This document shows, piece by piece, positions 24,153-32,885 of a stretch of DNA of 64,000 bases; the first letter of the stretch is position 1, and the number at the start of each line of letters is the position of its first letter. The DNA lies in NCBI GenBank assembly GCA_004554085.1, contig SFNY01000004.1, forward strand, positions 1-64,000, given 5' to 3'. The notes under the pieces were generated by a model that was not told the origin of the DNA, searched no databases, and worked only from the letters and a program-made list of their open reading frames with translations. The DNA is from Clostridiales bacterium (lineage in GTDB: Bacteria > Bacillota > Clostridia > Christensenellales > Aristaeellaceae). Made by a program: the position numbers and the translations under genes.

Positions 24153-25760
24153 ATGAAATACAGGGTCGTCATTGCGGACGATGAGGCGAAGATCATCCGC
24201 CTGATCGAGGAGCTCGGCAGATGGGAGGCGCTCGGCATCGAGATCGTCGACACCTGCACCACCGGCAGCGCCGCGCTGGAGAGCATCCTCCGGCTCCGCC
24301 CCGATTTCGTGCTCTCGGACATCAAGATGCCGGGGATGGACGGTCTGGAGCTGATCCAGAAGGTGCGGGACGTGGGCGCAGCACCGCTGTTCATCCTCAT
24401 CAGCGGCTACCGGCACTTCGAGTACGCGCGCACGGCGGTGTCGCTGGGGGTCATGGACTACCTGCTCAAGCCAGTGGACGAGGCACAGCTCAACGAGACG
24501 CTGGAGCGCGTCTGTCGGCGCATCGACCACCTTCGCGGCCAGCAGGCGGACAGCGAGGAGGCTCGGAGCGTGCGGCGCAGCAGGGAGCGGGAGCAGACGA
24601 ATCGCCTCTTTTCCGAGGTGATCTTCGGCGATCGCAGGCTCGCAGGCCGCTATCTGCTGTCCGAGGAGAGCTGCAACGAGCGCTATGCCACCCGCTTTGC
24701 ACCCGGCTGCTACCGCGCGCTGTGCGTCTTTTCCAACCTGAGCGAGATCATGGGCGGCAATTCCTCCATGAGCAGCGACCGCTTCGAGAAGTGCATGACC
24801 GAGAGCTTCCCGGACTACATCGCTTTTTGCTCCATCAGCACCTACAAGGGCATGATCCTGCTGCTCAACTACGCCCCGGAGCGCATGCGTCAGGTGCGGC
24901 AGGCGATCGACGCGTTCTATTACAGCGTCCGGAACCTGCGGGAGGTGTTCGGCAAGTTCCGCCTGCACATCGGCGTCAGCGCGGTGCACAGCTCGATCGG
25001 GGAGCTCTGCGACGCGGTGGACGAGGCGCACGTCGCCGAGTGGGCGCGGCTGACCATCAGCAAGGACGGCATCATCGAATATGGCCAGATCGAGAACCTC
25101 CCGGCGGTCTCGGGCGACGCGCTTCTGCCCGCCGGGGAGCGCAGGGAGATCGTGGACTGCATCCGCTATCTGCGCAAGGAGGAGCTGGGCCGCATCCTGG
25201 AGGCCATGAACCGGCGCGCCGACGAGCAGCTGCATCAGAGCCCGCGGGGCATGATGGAGGCCTTCCAGGCGCTGGGGCGGGAGCTTACTGAGGCCGTGCC
25301 GGAGGCGGAGCGCGCCGCGCTGATGGAGCACGTGGACTACGCCTATGTGAACAGCTCGGACGGCCGTCAGCTGATCCGCAACCTCTATCTGGCGCTGAGC
25401 GGCTACATCGACGAGCTGCTCAAGCGCGCCAGCGACAAGAAGGGAAAGCCCATCGCCATGGCCGTGCGGCTGATCCGGGAGCGCTATGCCGAGCAGCTCT
25501 CCCTGGAGGGCGTGGCCGGGCAGATTCACGTGTCGCCCAAGTACTTAAGCCGCCTGTTCAAGGATGAAATGGGCACCGGCTTCAACGAATATCTGACCCA
25601 GGTGCGCCTGGAGGCGGCGGAGAAGCTGCTCTCCGAGTCCGCGCTGAACGTGCGGGAGATCGCGGTGCAGGTGGGTTATCTGGACGAAAAGTACTTCTCG
25701 CGTCTCTTCAAGAAGAAGACCGGACTCAAGCCCACCGAGTACAGGCGCATCTATGGATAG
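24153..25760 (+). CDS. Response regulator with AraC-type DNA-binding domain (YesN type)
   Basis: This 535-residue regulator has an N-terminal receiver domain with the acidic pair Asp9-Asp10, phospho-acceptor Asp56 in LSDIKMPGMDG and Lys106 in LLKPVDE. A long middle region follows. The C-terminal AraC helix-turn-helix pair reads GVAGQIHVSPKYLSRLFKDEMG, split as SPKYLSRLFKDEMG, then VGYLDEKYFSRLFKKKTG. The GG-AGGATTG region precedes the start. It is cotranscribed with the kinase gene 15 bases downstream. This family usually activates a nearby sugar ABC transporter, here most likely the one at 28097-31664. Confidence 0.93.
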   Translation: MKYRVVIADDEAKIIRLIEELGRWEALGIEIVDTCTTGSAALESILRLRPDFVLSDIKMPGMDGLELIQKVRDVGAAPLFILISGYRHFEYARTAVSLGVMDYLLKPVDEAQLNETLERVCRRIDHLRGQQADSEEARSVRRSREREQTNRLFSEVIFGDRRLAGRYLLSEESCNERYATRFAPGCYRALCVFSNLSEIMGGNSSMSSDRFEKCMTESFPDYIAFCSISTYKGMILLLNYAPERMRQVRQAIDAFYYSVRNLREVFGKFRLHIGVSAVHSSIGELCDAVDEAHVAEWARLTISKDGIIEYGQIENLPAVSGDALLPAGERREIVDCIRYLRKEELGRILEAMNRRADEQLHQSPRGMMEAFQALGRELTEAVPEAERAALMEHVDYAYVNSSDGRQLIRNLYLALSGYIDELLKRASDKKGKPIAMAVRLIRERYAEQLSLEGVAGQIHVSPKYLSRLFKDEMGTGFNEYLTQVRLEAAEKLLSESALNVREIAVQVGYLDEKYFSRLFKKKTGLKPTEYRRIYG

Positions 25761-25774
25761 CGTGGTGATGAACG

Positions 25775-26635
25775 ATGAGGTTCCTGCTGATTGGGTTGTG
25801 GGTCGCCGCCGTTGCGCTGCTGATTCTTGAGGTCTACGGCTTTGTCAAGCTGCGGAAGCTGCACGCGTTCATGCAGAACAGCCTGAAGCTGCGCAAGGCG
25901 GAGGCCTCGGCGCTGCGGGAGGACGACTCCCGGCGGATGACGCTGATGCGGCGGCAGGTGGAGCTGTCCTTCCTCCAGCACCAAATCAACCCCCACTTTC
26001 TCTACAACACCCTGGACAGCATCCGCAGCAAGGCGCTGATGGACAAGCAGCGGGAGATCGCCACGATGACCGAGATTCTGTCCCGCTTCTTCCGCTACTG
26101 CATCAGCAGCGACGACGGCCTGGTGCGCGTGGGCGAGGAGCTGGATCACATCCGGGACTACTACTACATTCAGAAGTTCCGCTTCGAGGATCGCTTTGAC
26201 ATGGAGATTGTGCTGGAGTGCGAGGACATCCGCGAGCTGTTTCTGCCACGCATGACGATTCAGCCGCTGGTGGAGAACGCCATGATCCACGGGCTCGAAA
26301 AGGTGGAGCACAAGGGCATGATTCGCGTCAGCCTGATGGAGGCGCGGGACAGGCTCATCATCACCGTGTCGGACAACGGCTTCGGCATGACCCGGGAGGA
26401 GCTGTTGCGCCTCAACGACCGGCTCCAGAGCCCCTTCGAGGAACCGCCTGCCTCGGGAAGGGAGCACAGCGGCATCGCCATACGCAATGTGAACGCTCGG
26501 CTGAAGCTGCTCTTCGGGGAGAACAGCGGCATCCGCTATCGCTCGCTCATCGGCGAGGGCACGGACGCGGTGGTCACGATGCCCGCCGTCGATGTGTTCT
26601 CCAGGGCGCGATACGAAAACCAGTTTGAGGAATGA
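25775..26635 (+). CDS. Sensor histidine kinase (YesM/LytS type) lacking a sensor domain
   Basis: This 286-residue kinase has one N-terminal membrane helix (about 4-22), then a short coiled linker, the His_kinase motif QINPHFLYNTLDS with His74 as phospho-acceptor, and an ATPase domain with the N box (VENAMIHGLEKVEH) and G box (VSDNGFGM). Typical YesM kinases are about 550-600 residues with two membrane helices and an extracellular dCache sensor between them. That sensor part is missing here, so the input must come from a partner. The degenerate ABC protein encoded next, or a transporter component, is a candidate. Confidence 0.9.
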   Translation: MRFLLIGLWVAAVALLILEVYGFVKLRKLHAFMQNSLKLRKAEASALREDDSRRMTLMRRQVELSFLQHQINPHFLYNTLDSIRSKALMDKQREIATMTEILSRFFRYCISSDDGLVRVGEELDHIRDYYYIQKFRFEDRFDMEIVLECEDIRELFLPRMTIQPLVENAMIHGLEKVEHKGMIRVSLMEARDRLIITVSDNGFGMTREELLRLNDRLQSPFEEPPASGREHSGIAIRNVNARLKLLFGENSGIRYRSLIGEGTDAVVTMPAVDVFSRARYENQFEE

Positions 26636-26639
26636 GCCT

Positions 26640-27986
26640 GTGGAAGAGGTACTGCGCATTGCGGGGGCGGTGCTGGATGCGGAGGGCACGGAGGCGCTGC
26701 GCGACTATGCGCTGGAGGTCTACGCGGGCGACATTGTGTACGTGCAGGGCGACCCCGGAAGCGGCGTGCGCACGCTGGTTCGCCTGCTGGCCGGAGACTG
26801 CGCGCTCCAGTCGGGCAGGCTCTATCTGGACGGCGAGGTTGTGTCCACGCCCGGACGCATGACCTTCTGGCGCCACGGACTCTACGCCGTCGCAGCGGAG
26901 AAGGACCTGGTGGAGGGTCTGACGGTCGCGGAGAACCTGGAGGCGATCCGCTATCTGCCCAACTGCCTGTGCACGTACCGCTATGAGGAATCCAAGGCCA
27001 GGGTCGCCGACTTTCTGCGGGGGCAGGGCATCGGCGTGCCCTCCGACGCGCCGGTCTGGAGCCTGTGCAGGAGCGACCGGCTCCGCCTGAGCCTGCTCAA
27101 GGCCCGGCTGCACGGCGCGCGGCTGATCGTGCTGGACGCGACGCGGGATCACTACGAGGGCCAGGAGGCGCAGGAGCTCTGCGAGATGATCCGCCGGGAG
27201 AATCGGCAGGGGATCAGCTTCGTGATCGTCTCCGAATGCTGCAGCGCCTTTGCATCCATCGCCACGCGCATCCAGCTGGTCGACCGGGGCCGGGACATGA
27301 AGGAGTGGCCCGGACTCACGCCCCGCGTGGAGGAGCTGCTGCGCGGCTCCGCACCCCGCAGAAATGGAGGCGCGCCGGAGGGCAGTCGGCCCTTTCTGGG
27401 CATCTACGATTATGCCTGGGAGCGTCGGGAGAACTTCTGGGCCTACCTTCGGCGGCTGCGGGATGCAAATCCTGAAATCTGGCGGGTGCAGCTGCATCTG
27501 GAGATTCCCGGGGACGGATGCTGCTTAAGGGGCGGAACCGTGGTGATTCCGGAGGGGAGCGAGGACATGCTGCTGGGAAACCTGAGCCTGGCGGACAACA
27601 TCATCCTGCCCTGCGCCTCCAGGGTGGCAGCGAACGGACTCGGCCTGATTCGCAGGCACGTGCAGAGGAGCATGGAGGCGCGCTTTCGCCAGCGGTTTGG
27701 ACTGGCGTCGGGGGTGCGCTGCATCGACGAGCTCGATCGGGTGAACCGGAAGATCCTGTCCATCTACCGCTACGCGCTGCTGCATCCCGATACGATGGTG
27801 CTGGAGAGTCCCTACGCGGGCATGGTGAGCGACGAGGTGGAGCGCCTGCGCCGCTACCTGCGGGAGCTGGCCGAGGGCGGCATGCGGATCGTGTGCTTCT
27901 CCAAGAGCAGCGACATATTTTCGGCGGACTGTGCGGCGGTGATCGTCGCCTGCAACGGAAGAAATGCGAAAATGTCCACCGAATGA
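26640..27986 (+). CDS. Degenerate two-domain ABC protein (RbsA-like pseudo-ATPase)
   Basis: This 448-residue protein has the outline of an RbsA-type double ATPase, but the catalytic motifs are lost. The first Walker A reads GDPGSGVRT (37-45), without the essential lysine. The signature is replaced by WSLCRSDRLRLS and Walker B by LIVLDATRD, without the catalytic Glu. The second half keeps the shape of an RbsA C-terminal domain (NLSLADNIILPCASR, ILSIYRYALLHPDTMVLESP) but has no Walker A and no LSGG. It should not hydrolyse ATP. The GTG start at 26640 follows GAGG by nine bases and lies five bases after the kinase stop. A regulatory link between transporter and two-component system is likely. 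Confidence 0.75.
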   Translation: MEEVLRIAGAVLDAEGTEALRDYALEVYAGDIVYVQGDPGSGVRTLVRLLAGDCALQSGRLYLDGEVVSTPGRMTFWRHGLYAVAAEKDLVEGLTVAENLEAIRYLPNCLCTYRYEESKARVADFLRGQGIGVPSDAPVWSLCRSDRLRLSLLKARLHGARLIVLDATRDHYEGQEAQELCEMIRRENRQGISFVIVSECCSAFASIATRIQLVDRGRDMKEWPGLTPRVEELLRGSAPRRNGGAPEGSRPFLGIYDYAWERRENFWAYLRRLRDANPEIWRVQLHLEIPGDGCCLRGGTVVIPEGSEDMLLGNLSLADNIILPCASRVAANGLGLIRRHVQRSMEARFRQRFGLASGVRCIDELDRVNRKILSIYRYALLHPDTMVLESPYAGMVSDEVERLRRYLRELAEGGMRIVCFSKSSDIFSADCAAVIVACNGRNAKMSTE

Positions 27987-27999
27987 TACTTTTTTCCTC

Positions 28000-28028
28000 T
28001 TTAACAGAATTGAGCGCGATGTTAGAAT
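28000..28028 (+). promoter_or_regulatory. Probable promoter of the second ABC transporter operon
   Basis: TTTAAC (28000-28005) and TAGAAT (28023-28028) are 17 bp apart. The -35 box is weak, as expected if an AraC-type response regulator must activate it. No clear direct-repeat binding site could be picked out by eye. Confidence 0.5.
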
Positions 28029-28096
28029 AATTGTAAGGAAGGATGTCGAGTTCGCACAAGAACGATGTCCTAAATAATAGAAAGGTGGATAAAAAG

Positions 28097-29080
28097 ATGA
28101 AGAGATTGATGACGATGTTCCTCGCGATGTGTTTGGCACTGGCCCTGTGTGTTCCGGCATTGGCGGACACGGAGGGCGCGGATATGACCGACAAGAAGGT
28201 GGGCTTCTCCCCGGTCATGATGTCCTCTGAGTTCTTCGCCGGCATGGCGGACGACATGGACGCCTACTTCACCGCCAACGGCATGAAGTTCTCCACTGCG
28301 GATGCCAACGGCGACGTGCAGACCCAGATTCAGAACATTGAAAACTTCGTCCAGATGGACATGGATTACATCATCATGTTCGCCGTGGATGCCTCTGCGA
28401 TCTGTGACGCGGCCATCGCCGCCCGCAATCAGGGCAAGTTCGTGATCAACATCGGCACCGTGCTGGAGCAGCGCGACGCCTACGATGTGTGCATCAACGT
28501 GGATCAGTTCGACTCCGGCGCGGTGGTGTCCCAGATGGCCGCCGAGTGGATCGAGAAGACCTTCCCGGATGCAGAGGACGGCAGCATTGAGGTCGCCATC
28601 ATCGAGGAGCGCGACTCCGACGACGCCATCCGCCGCAGCGACGGCCTCCACGAGATCGAGAGCCTGTGCAGCAAGGCGAAGGTCGTCTACGTTGCCGAGC
28701 AGACCATCACCGACGGCGCAACCAAGGCCCAGGAGCTGGCGGACGCCCTGTTCCTGCAGCATCCGGACGTGAAGTGCATTCTGACCTACGGCACCGACAT
28801 CGCCCAGGGCTCCGATGAGATCGCCCTTCAGAAGGTCGAGAACAAGGATCAGTTCGCCATCTTCACCGTCGATACCCCCGAGTTCATCCGCGGCAAGATC
28901 AAGGAATCCGCCGACAACACCTCCATGATTCGCGGCACCGTCATGCTCGGTGAGGGCACGCCCTACACCTGCTACAAGCTGATGGACGGCTCCTGGATGG
29001 ATCGCGTGGTGGACGGCGTGTACGCCGAGCGCTGCATCGCCATCACCCTGGACACCATGGGCGAGTATTTCCCCGAATAA
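28097..29080 (+). CDS. Sugar ABC transporter substrate-binding protein
   Basis: This 327-residue RbsB-like exported binding protein starts with a signal peptide (MKRLMTMFLAMCLALALCVPALA). The mature part begins DTEGADMTDKKVGFSPVMMS, and the type I fold is indicated by VQTQIQNIENFVQMDMDYII and INVDQFDSGAVVSQ. The start at 28097 follows AAAGGTGG; a longer frame upstream lacks a ribosome binding site. It begins a three-gene operon with its own ATPase and permease, directly after the YesM/YesN/pseudo-ABC genes. As in the first ABC operon, a hairpin follows the gene. Confidence 0.87.
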   Translation: MKRLMTMFLAMCLALALCVPALADTEGADMTDKKVGFSPVMMSSEFFAGMADDMDAYFTANGMKFSTADANGDVQTQIQNIENFVQMDMDYIIMFAVDASAICDAAIAARNQGKFVINIGTVLEQRDAYDVCINVDQFDSGAVVSQMAAEWIEKTFPDAEDGSIEVAIIEERDSDDAIRRSDGLHEIESLCSKAKVVYVAEQTITDGATKAQELADALFLQHPDVKCILTYGTDIAQGSDEIALQKVENKDQFAIFTVDTPEFIRGKIKESADNTSMIRGTVMLGEGTPYTCYKLMDGSWMDRVVDGVYAERCIAITLDTMGEYFPE

Positions 29081-29098
29081 GCCCGGTTGACCGAGAGA

Positions 29099-29126
29099 GA
29101 GGCTGTCCTGTGGGCAGGGCAGCCTC
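29099..29126 (+). promoter_or_regulatory. Intercistronic hairpin after the second binding-protein gene
   Basis: GAGGCTGTCCT pairs with AGGGCAGCCTC around the loop GTGGGC, leaving one mismatch. No T run follows. The position matches the hairpin at 6304-6329 in the first ABC operon, so it probably sets a high ratio of binding protein to ATPase and permease. Confidence 0.65.
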
Positions 29127-29182
29127 CCTTCGTATTCAGGCGGGTCGTTCATCAGGATTGGGAAATACGGAAAGGAGTTCAG

Positions 29183-30676
29183 ATGGCTAAGCTACTTGAG
29201 GTCAGACATGTAACCAAGTTGTATCCCGGCGTCGTGGCCCTTGACGATGTGTCCTTTGACGTGGAGAGGGGAGAGATCCTCGCGCTGATCGGCGAAAACG
29301 GCGCGGGAAAATCCACGGTTATCAAGACGATTTCAGGAGCCGTTCAGCCGGAAAAGGGCACGATCGTCATCGACGGAAAGGAATTCAGCAAGCTCACGCC
29401 GTCGCTGGCCAAGGAAAACGGCATCGGCGTGGTGTATCAGGAGTTTAACCTGGTTCCGTCGCTGAGCGTGATGGAGAACATCTTCCTGGGGGACAAGGTG
29501 GGCAACCGCCGGGGCCTCCCCGATTTCAAGGAGATGAAGCGGCGCTCCGTCGAGATCCTGCAGGACCTGGGCGTGCAGATCGACCCGATGACGCAGGTGC
29601 AGATGCTCTCCACCGCGCAGATGCAGATCGTGGAGATCGCCAAGGCGCTGGTGAAGAACTGCAAGCTGCTGATCATGGACGAGCCCACCGCCTCGATCCC
29701 CATGGCGGAGGTGAGCAACCTGTTCCGCATCGTTCGCAGGATGAAGGAGAAGGGCGTGTCCATCATCTACATCAGCCACCGCCTGGAGGAGCTCTTCGAG
29801 CTGTGCGACCGCGTGACCGTGTTCCGCGACGGCAGGTTCGTGGTGACCCGGAACGTGGCGGACATCACGAAGAAGGACCTGATCCGCTACATGATCGGCC
29901 GCGAGCTGACGGAGAAATTCCCCGAGCGCAACGTGGAGATTGGCGAAACGGTGCTCGAAGTGCGGGACCTGACCGGCAATGGCGACTTCCACATCAACCT
30001 CCAGCTGCACAAGGGCGAGATCCTCGGCCTGGCAGGTCTGGTGGGCGCGGGAAGAACGGAGCTTGCCAAGATGATCTGCGGCGACGTGAAGCCCGAGAGC
30101 GGCGAGATTCTGGTGCGGAGCAAGAAGATGCGCGCCTCGTCGGTGGCCGACATGGTGGATCACGGCATCGGCCTGATCCCGGAGGATCGCAAGCAGGAGG
30201 GCGCGTTTTTGCAGTACAGCATCGAATGGAACATCCCCGTGATGAGCCTGCGGCAGAACAGCACCTACGGCTTCATGCACTTCAAGGTGCTGGACAAGCT
30301 GGTGGACAGCTTTACGCACATGCTGGACATCAAGACGCCCACGGTGAAGCAGCTGGTGCGCAACCTCTCCGGCGGCAACCAGCAGAAGGTGGTCGTGGCG
30401 AAGGTTCTGGCCGCGCAGAACGACATCCTGATCTTCGACGAGCCGACCCGCGGCATCGACGTTGGCGCGAAGCAGGAGATCTACAAGCTGATGAACCAGC
30501 TCGTGGAGAGCGGCAAATCCATCCTGATGATCTCCTCCGAGATGGAGGAGATGCTGGGCATGAGCGACCGGATCATTGTGCTCCACGAGGGCAGGGTGAG
30601 CGGCGAAATTCTGAAACAAGACTTCAGCCAGGAGCGCGTGCTTGAGCTGGCTTCCGGCTTCGTGGAGGGTGCATAA
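29183..30676 (+). CDS. Sugar ABC transporter ATPase (RbsA/MglA type)
   Basis: This 497-residue protein has two nucleotide-binding domains. The first has Walker A GENGAGKST, an RbsA-type signature in the form LSTAQMQIVEIAKAL and Walker B LLIMDEPTAS. The second has GLVGAGRTE, LSGGNQQKVVVAKVL and LIFDEPTRGIDVG. All catalytic residues expected of an active transporter ATPase are present, unlike the degenerate homologue at 26640-27986. The start at 29183 follows AAAGGAG. It overlaps nothing and is followed one base later by the permease. Confidence 0.93.
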   Translation: MAKLLEVRHVTKLYPGVVALDDVSFDVERGEILALIGENGAGKSTVIKTISGAVQPEKGTIVIDGKEFSKLTPSLAKENGIGVVYQEFNLVPSLSVMENIFLGDKVGNRRGLPDFKEMKRRSVEILQDLGVQIDPMTQVQMLSTAQMQIVEIAKALVKNCKLLIMDEPTASIPMAEVSNLFRIVRRMKEKGVSIIYISHRLEELFELCDRVTVFRDGRFVVTRNVADITKKDLIRYMIGRELTEKFPERNVEIGETVLEVRDLTGNGDFHINLQLHKGEILGLAGLVGAGRTELAKMICGDVKPESGEILVRSKKMRASSVADMVDHGIGLIPEDRKQEGAFLQYSIEWNIPVMSLRQNSTYGFMHFKVLDKLVDSFTHMLDIKTPTVKQLVRNLSGGNQQKVVVAKVLAAQNDILIFDEPTRGIDVGAKQEIYKLMNQLVESGKSILMISSEMEEMLGMSDRIIVLHEGRVSGEILKQDFSQERVLELASGFVEGA

Positions 30677-30677
30677 C

Positions 30678-31664
30678 ATGGCAAAAGTGGTTGATTTTTG
30701 CAGAAGAAATCTGGCCTGGGTGCTGCTGATTCTGATCTGCATCGCGTTTACGTTCACCAGTCCCAACTTTCTTTCCGTGACGAACCTGCTCAACATTCTC
30801 AATCAGAACGCCTACGTCATCATCTCGGCCTACGGCATCGCGCTGATCATGATGTCCGGCGGTCTGGACATGTCCGTCGGCTATCAGATGAGCATCTGCG
30901 GCGTGCTCTGCGCCATGATGATCATGCACCTGAACTTCCCCATCGTGCTGGCAGTGGTCATCACCGTGCTCATCAGCGTCGGCTTCGGCATGATCGGCAC
31001 GCTCTTTGAGCAGCTTCTGCAGCTGCCCCGCATCTTCGTCTCCATCGGCCTGAGCACGGTGTACCAGGGCATCGCCTACGTCATCACCAACGCAAAGACG
31101 ATCTCCTCGCTGCCGTCGGCCTTCAAGGCCATCGGCCAGGGAACGATCTTCCATCCCAGCCTGACCTACGCCACCATCTTCATGATCGTCGCGGGCGTGT
31201 TCATGAGCTTCATCATGGACCGCACCTACTTCGGGAGATACGTGTTCGCCCTGGGCGGCAACGAGGCGGCCTCCCGCCTGGCCGGCGTCAACATCAAGCG
31301 CATGAAGTACGCCATCGGCGGCATCGCGGGCCTGTTCTGCGGCATCGGCGCGGTGATCCTGACCTCCCGCGTGGGCGCGGCGGCTGCAGGCACCGCCGCC
31401 GGCACCGAGATCACCGTGCTGACCGGCGTGCTCGTGGGCGGCGTATCCGTCCGCGGCGGCGAGGGCAAGATCGCCAACTGCGTGGCCGGCGTACTCATCA
31501 TGGGCCTGCTGGCAAACGGCATGCAGCTCGCGGGCCTGAACACCTACTACCAGTACGTGGCCAAGGGCGCGATCATGTTGCTGGTCATGTGGTTCGACGC
31601 CTTCCAGATCAAGCGCCGCGCCATCGCATCCAACAAGCGCAAGGAGGAGCGCGCCGCCGCATAA
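30678..31664 (+). CDS. Sugar ABC transporter permease (RbsC type)
   Basis: This 328-residue BPD_transp_2 membrane protein has eight to ten hydrophobic helices and the ATPase-contact stretch TYFGRYVFALGGNEAASRLAG, seen as FGRYVFALGGNEAASRLAG. The start at 30678 follows GGAGGG by seven bases and is one base after the ATPase stop. The C-terminus is basic (KRKEERAAA). It completes the second importer, whose substrate is unknown; regulation by the upstream two-component genes is inferred from order and spacing. Confidence 0.92.
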   Translation: MAKVVDFCRRNLAWVLLILICIAFTFTSPNFLSVTNLLNILNQNAYVIISAYGIALIMMSGGLDMSVGYQMSICGVLCAMMIMHLNFPIVLAVVITVLISVGFGMIGTLFEQLLQLPRIFVSIGLSTVYQGIAYVITNAKTISSLPSAFKAIGQGTIFHPSLTYATIFMIVAGVFMSFIMDRTYFGRYVFALGGNEAASRLAGVNIKRMKYAIGGIAGLFCGIGAVILTSRVGAAAAGTAAGTEITVLTGVLVGGVSVRGGEGKIANCVAGVLIMGLLANGMQLAGLNTYYQYVAKGAIMLLVMWFDAFQIKRRAIASNKRKEERAAA

Positions 31665-31688
31665 GGCTGTGCACCCCCCGCAAATCAA

Positions 31689-31736
31689 GGGCGCTGTCTC
31701 AGACCATCCCGAAGTGGACGATCCGGGGCAGCGCCC
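31689..31736 (+). terminator. Hairpin terminator of the second ABC operon
   Basis: GGGCGCTG (31689-31696) pairs with CAGCGCCC (31729-31736), and the intervening bases extend the stem partly. Only a short TGCGCGTTT follows. It stands between the ABC operon and the convergent LysR gene. Confidence 0.6.
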
Positions 31737-31879
31737 TGCGCGTTTGTGAATTGTGAGCGGCTTGTTTAAGGATATTTCCTTCCGGGTCAGGCACGACGGG
31801 TTGTGCGTGGGCAGGCAAGGCAGCCAGGAGTTTTCACGGAGCCGCCAGCTTCGGCTGCGCCCCGTGAGACTGCGGCGCT

Positions 31880-32764
31880 TCAGGCACCCTGCGTCGCGCC
31901 GATGAACTCCAGGATGCAGTCCTTCAGCTGCTGTATGCTGCCGGAGGCGCTCCTGCGCGCGCCGGTGCCCATGCCCAGCTCTCGCTTTGCGGGCGGATCC
32001 ACCGGCACGCACAGCACGCCGTCCGTCCTGCCGCGAACCATCAGCTCCGACATCATGGACACGCCCAGGCCGCGCCCCACCATGCGAATCACCGTCTCGT
32101 CGTCGAAGCGGCAGATCTTCTCGTTTACCCGCACGCCCACCGGCTCCAGCGCCGCGCGCACGTCCAGATCGAAGCTGCCGTAGGGCATCAGGAACTCCTG
32201 ACCCTCGAACTCCTGAAGCGGGAATGCCCTGCGCCCATTCAGGGGATAATCCTTCGGGAGAATCGCGTACAACCAGTCGCTGTACAGGGGCACCCAGTCG
32301 CAGCTGCGGCCACTCTGACGGCTGGCAAAGATCACGTCGGTCTCGCCGTGCTCCAGCAGCTCGTAGGGTTCCAGCGCGTGATCCACCATGCGCAGATCCA
32401 CGCTGACCTCCGGGCAGATGCGCCGGAAGCGGTAGAGGATCTCCGGCATCCAGTGCATGGCGATGCTGGCGTAGGCCGCCACCCGGATGACCTCGCTCTT
32501 TCGCTCCGCAATGGAGCGAATCTGGTTCTCCAGGTTCGCGTTCGCCTGCAAAAACTCCCGGATGGCGGGCATCAGCTGCCGGCCTTGCTCACTGAGCCGG
32601 ATGCCGTTGTGGCTGCGCAGCAGCAGCGGAAAGCCCACCTCGCGCTCCAGCGCGTCCATCATGTGCGTCAGGCCCGACTGGGTGTAGCCCACCACCTCCG
32701 AGGCCTTCGTAAAGCTCCCCAGATCCGCCGCCGTCATCAGAATCTCCAGCTTTTTGCTGTCCAT
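31880..32764 (-). CDS. LysR-family transcriptional regulator
   Basis: This 294-residue LysR protein begins MDSKKLEILMTAADLGSFTK; its helix-turn-helix includes VVGYTQSGLTHMMDALEREV. The effector domain follows. It diverges from the branched-chain amino acid transporter gene with 121 bp between starts, so it most likely controls that gene and itself. An imperfect hairpin (31834-31867) lies just past its end. Confidence 0.9.
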   Translation of the reverse strand: MDSKKLEILMTAADLGSFTKASEVVGYTQSGLTHMMDALEREVGFPLLLRSHNGIRLSEQGRQLMPAIREFLQANANLENQIRSIAERKSEVIRVAAYASIAMHWMPEILYRFRRICPEVSVDLRMVDHALEPYELLEHGETDVIFASRQSGRSCDWVPLYSDWLYAILPKDYPLNGRRAFPLQEFEGQEFLMPYGSFDLDVRAALEPVGVRVNEKICRFDDETVIRMVGRGLGVSMMSELMVRGRTDGVLCVPVDPPAKRELGMGTGARRSASGSIQQLKDCILEFIGATQGA

Positions 32765-32812
32765 GCCTTCACCTCACCCTATTTCATATCTATTACATTC
32801 TCTCATATCCCT

Positions 32813-32841
32813 ATTATAAACAGGCGTTTCTCAGAATGCAA
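32813..32841 (-). promoter_or_regulatory. Sigma-A promoter of the LysR gene
   Basis: On the minus strand TTGCAT (32841-32836) and TATAAT (32818-32813) are 17 bp apart, about 50 bp before the start codon. Confidence 0.8.
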
Positions 32842-32885
32842 GCGGGATGATAGAATAGGAGACAGAAAAGCGAGGTGGAAACGCA

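Noticed and set aside
22236..25529. A 1097-codon minus-strand frame under the secreted protein and response regulator genes
   Set aside because: Antisense shadow of two genes with signal peptide, receiver and AraC motifs on the plus strand; no start signals.
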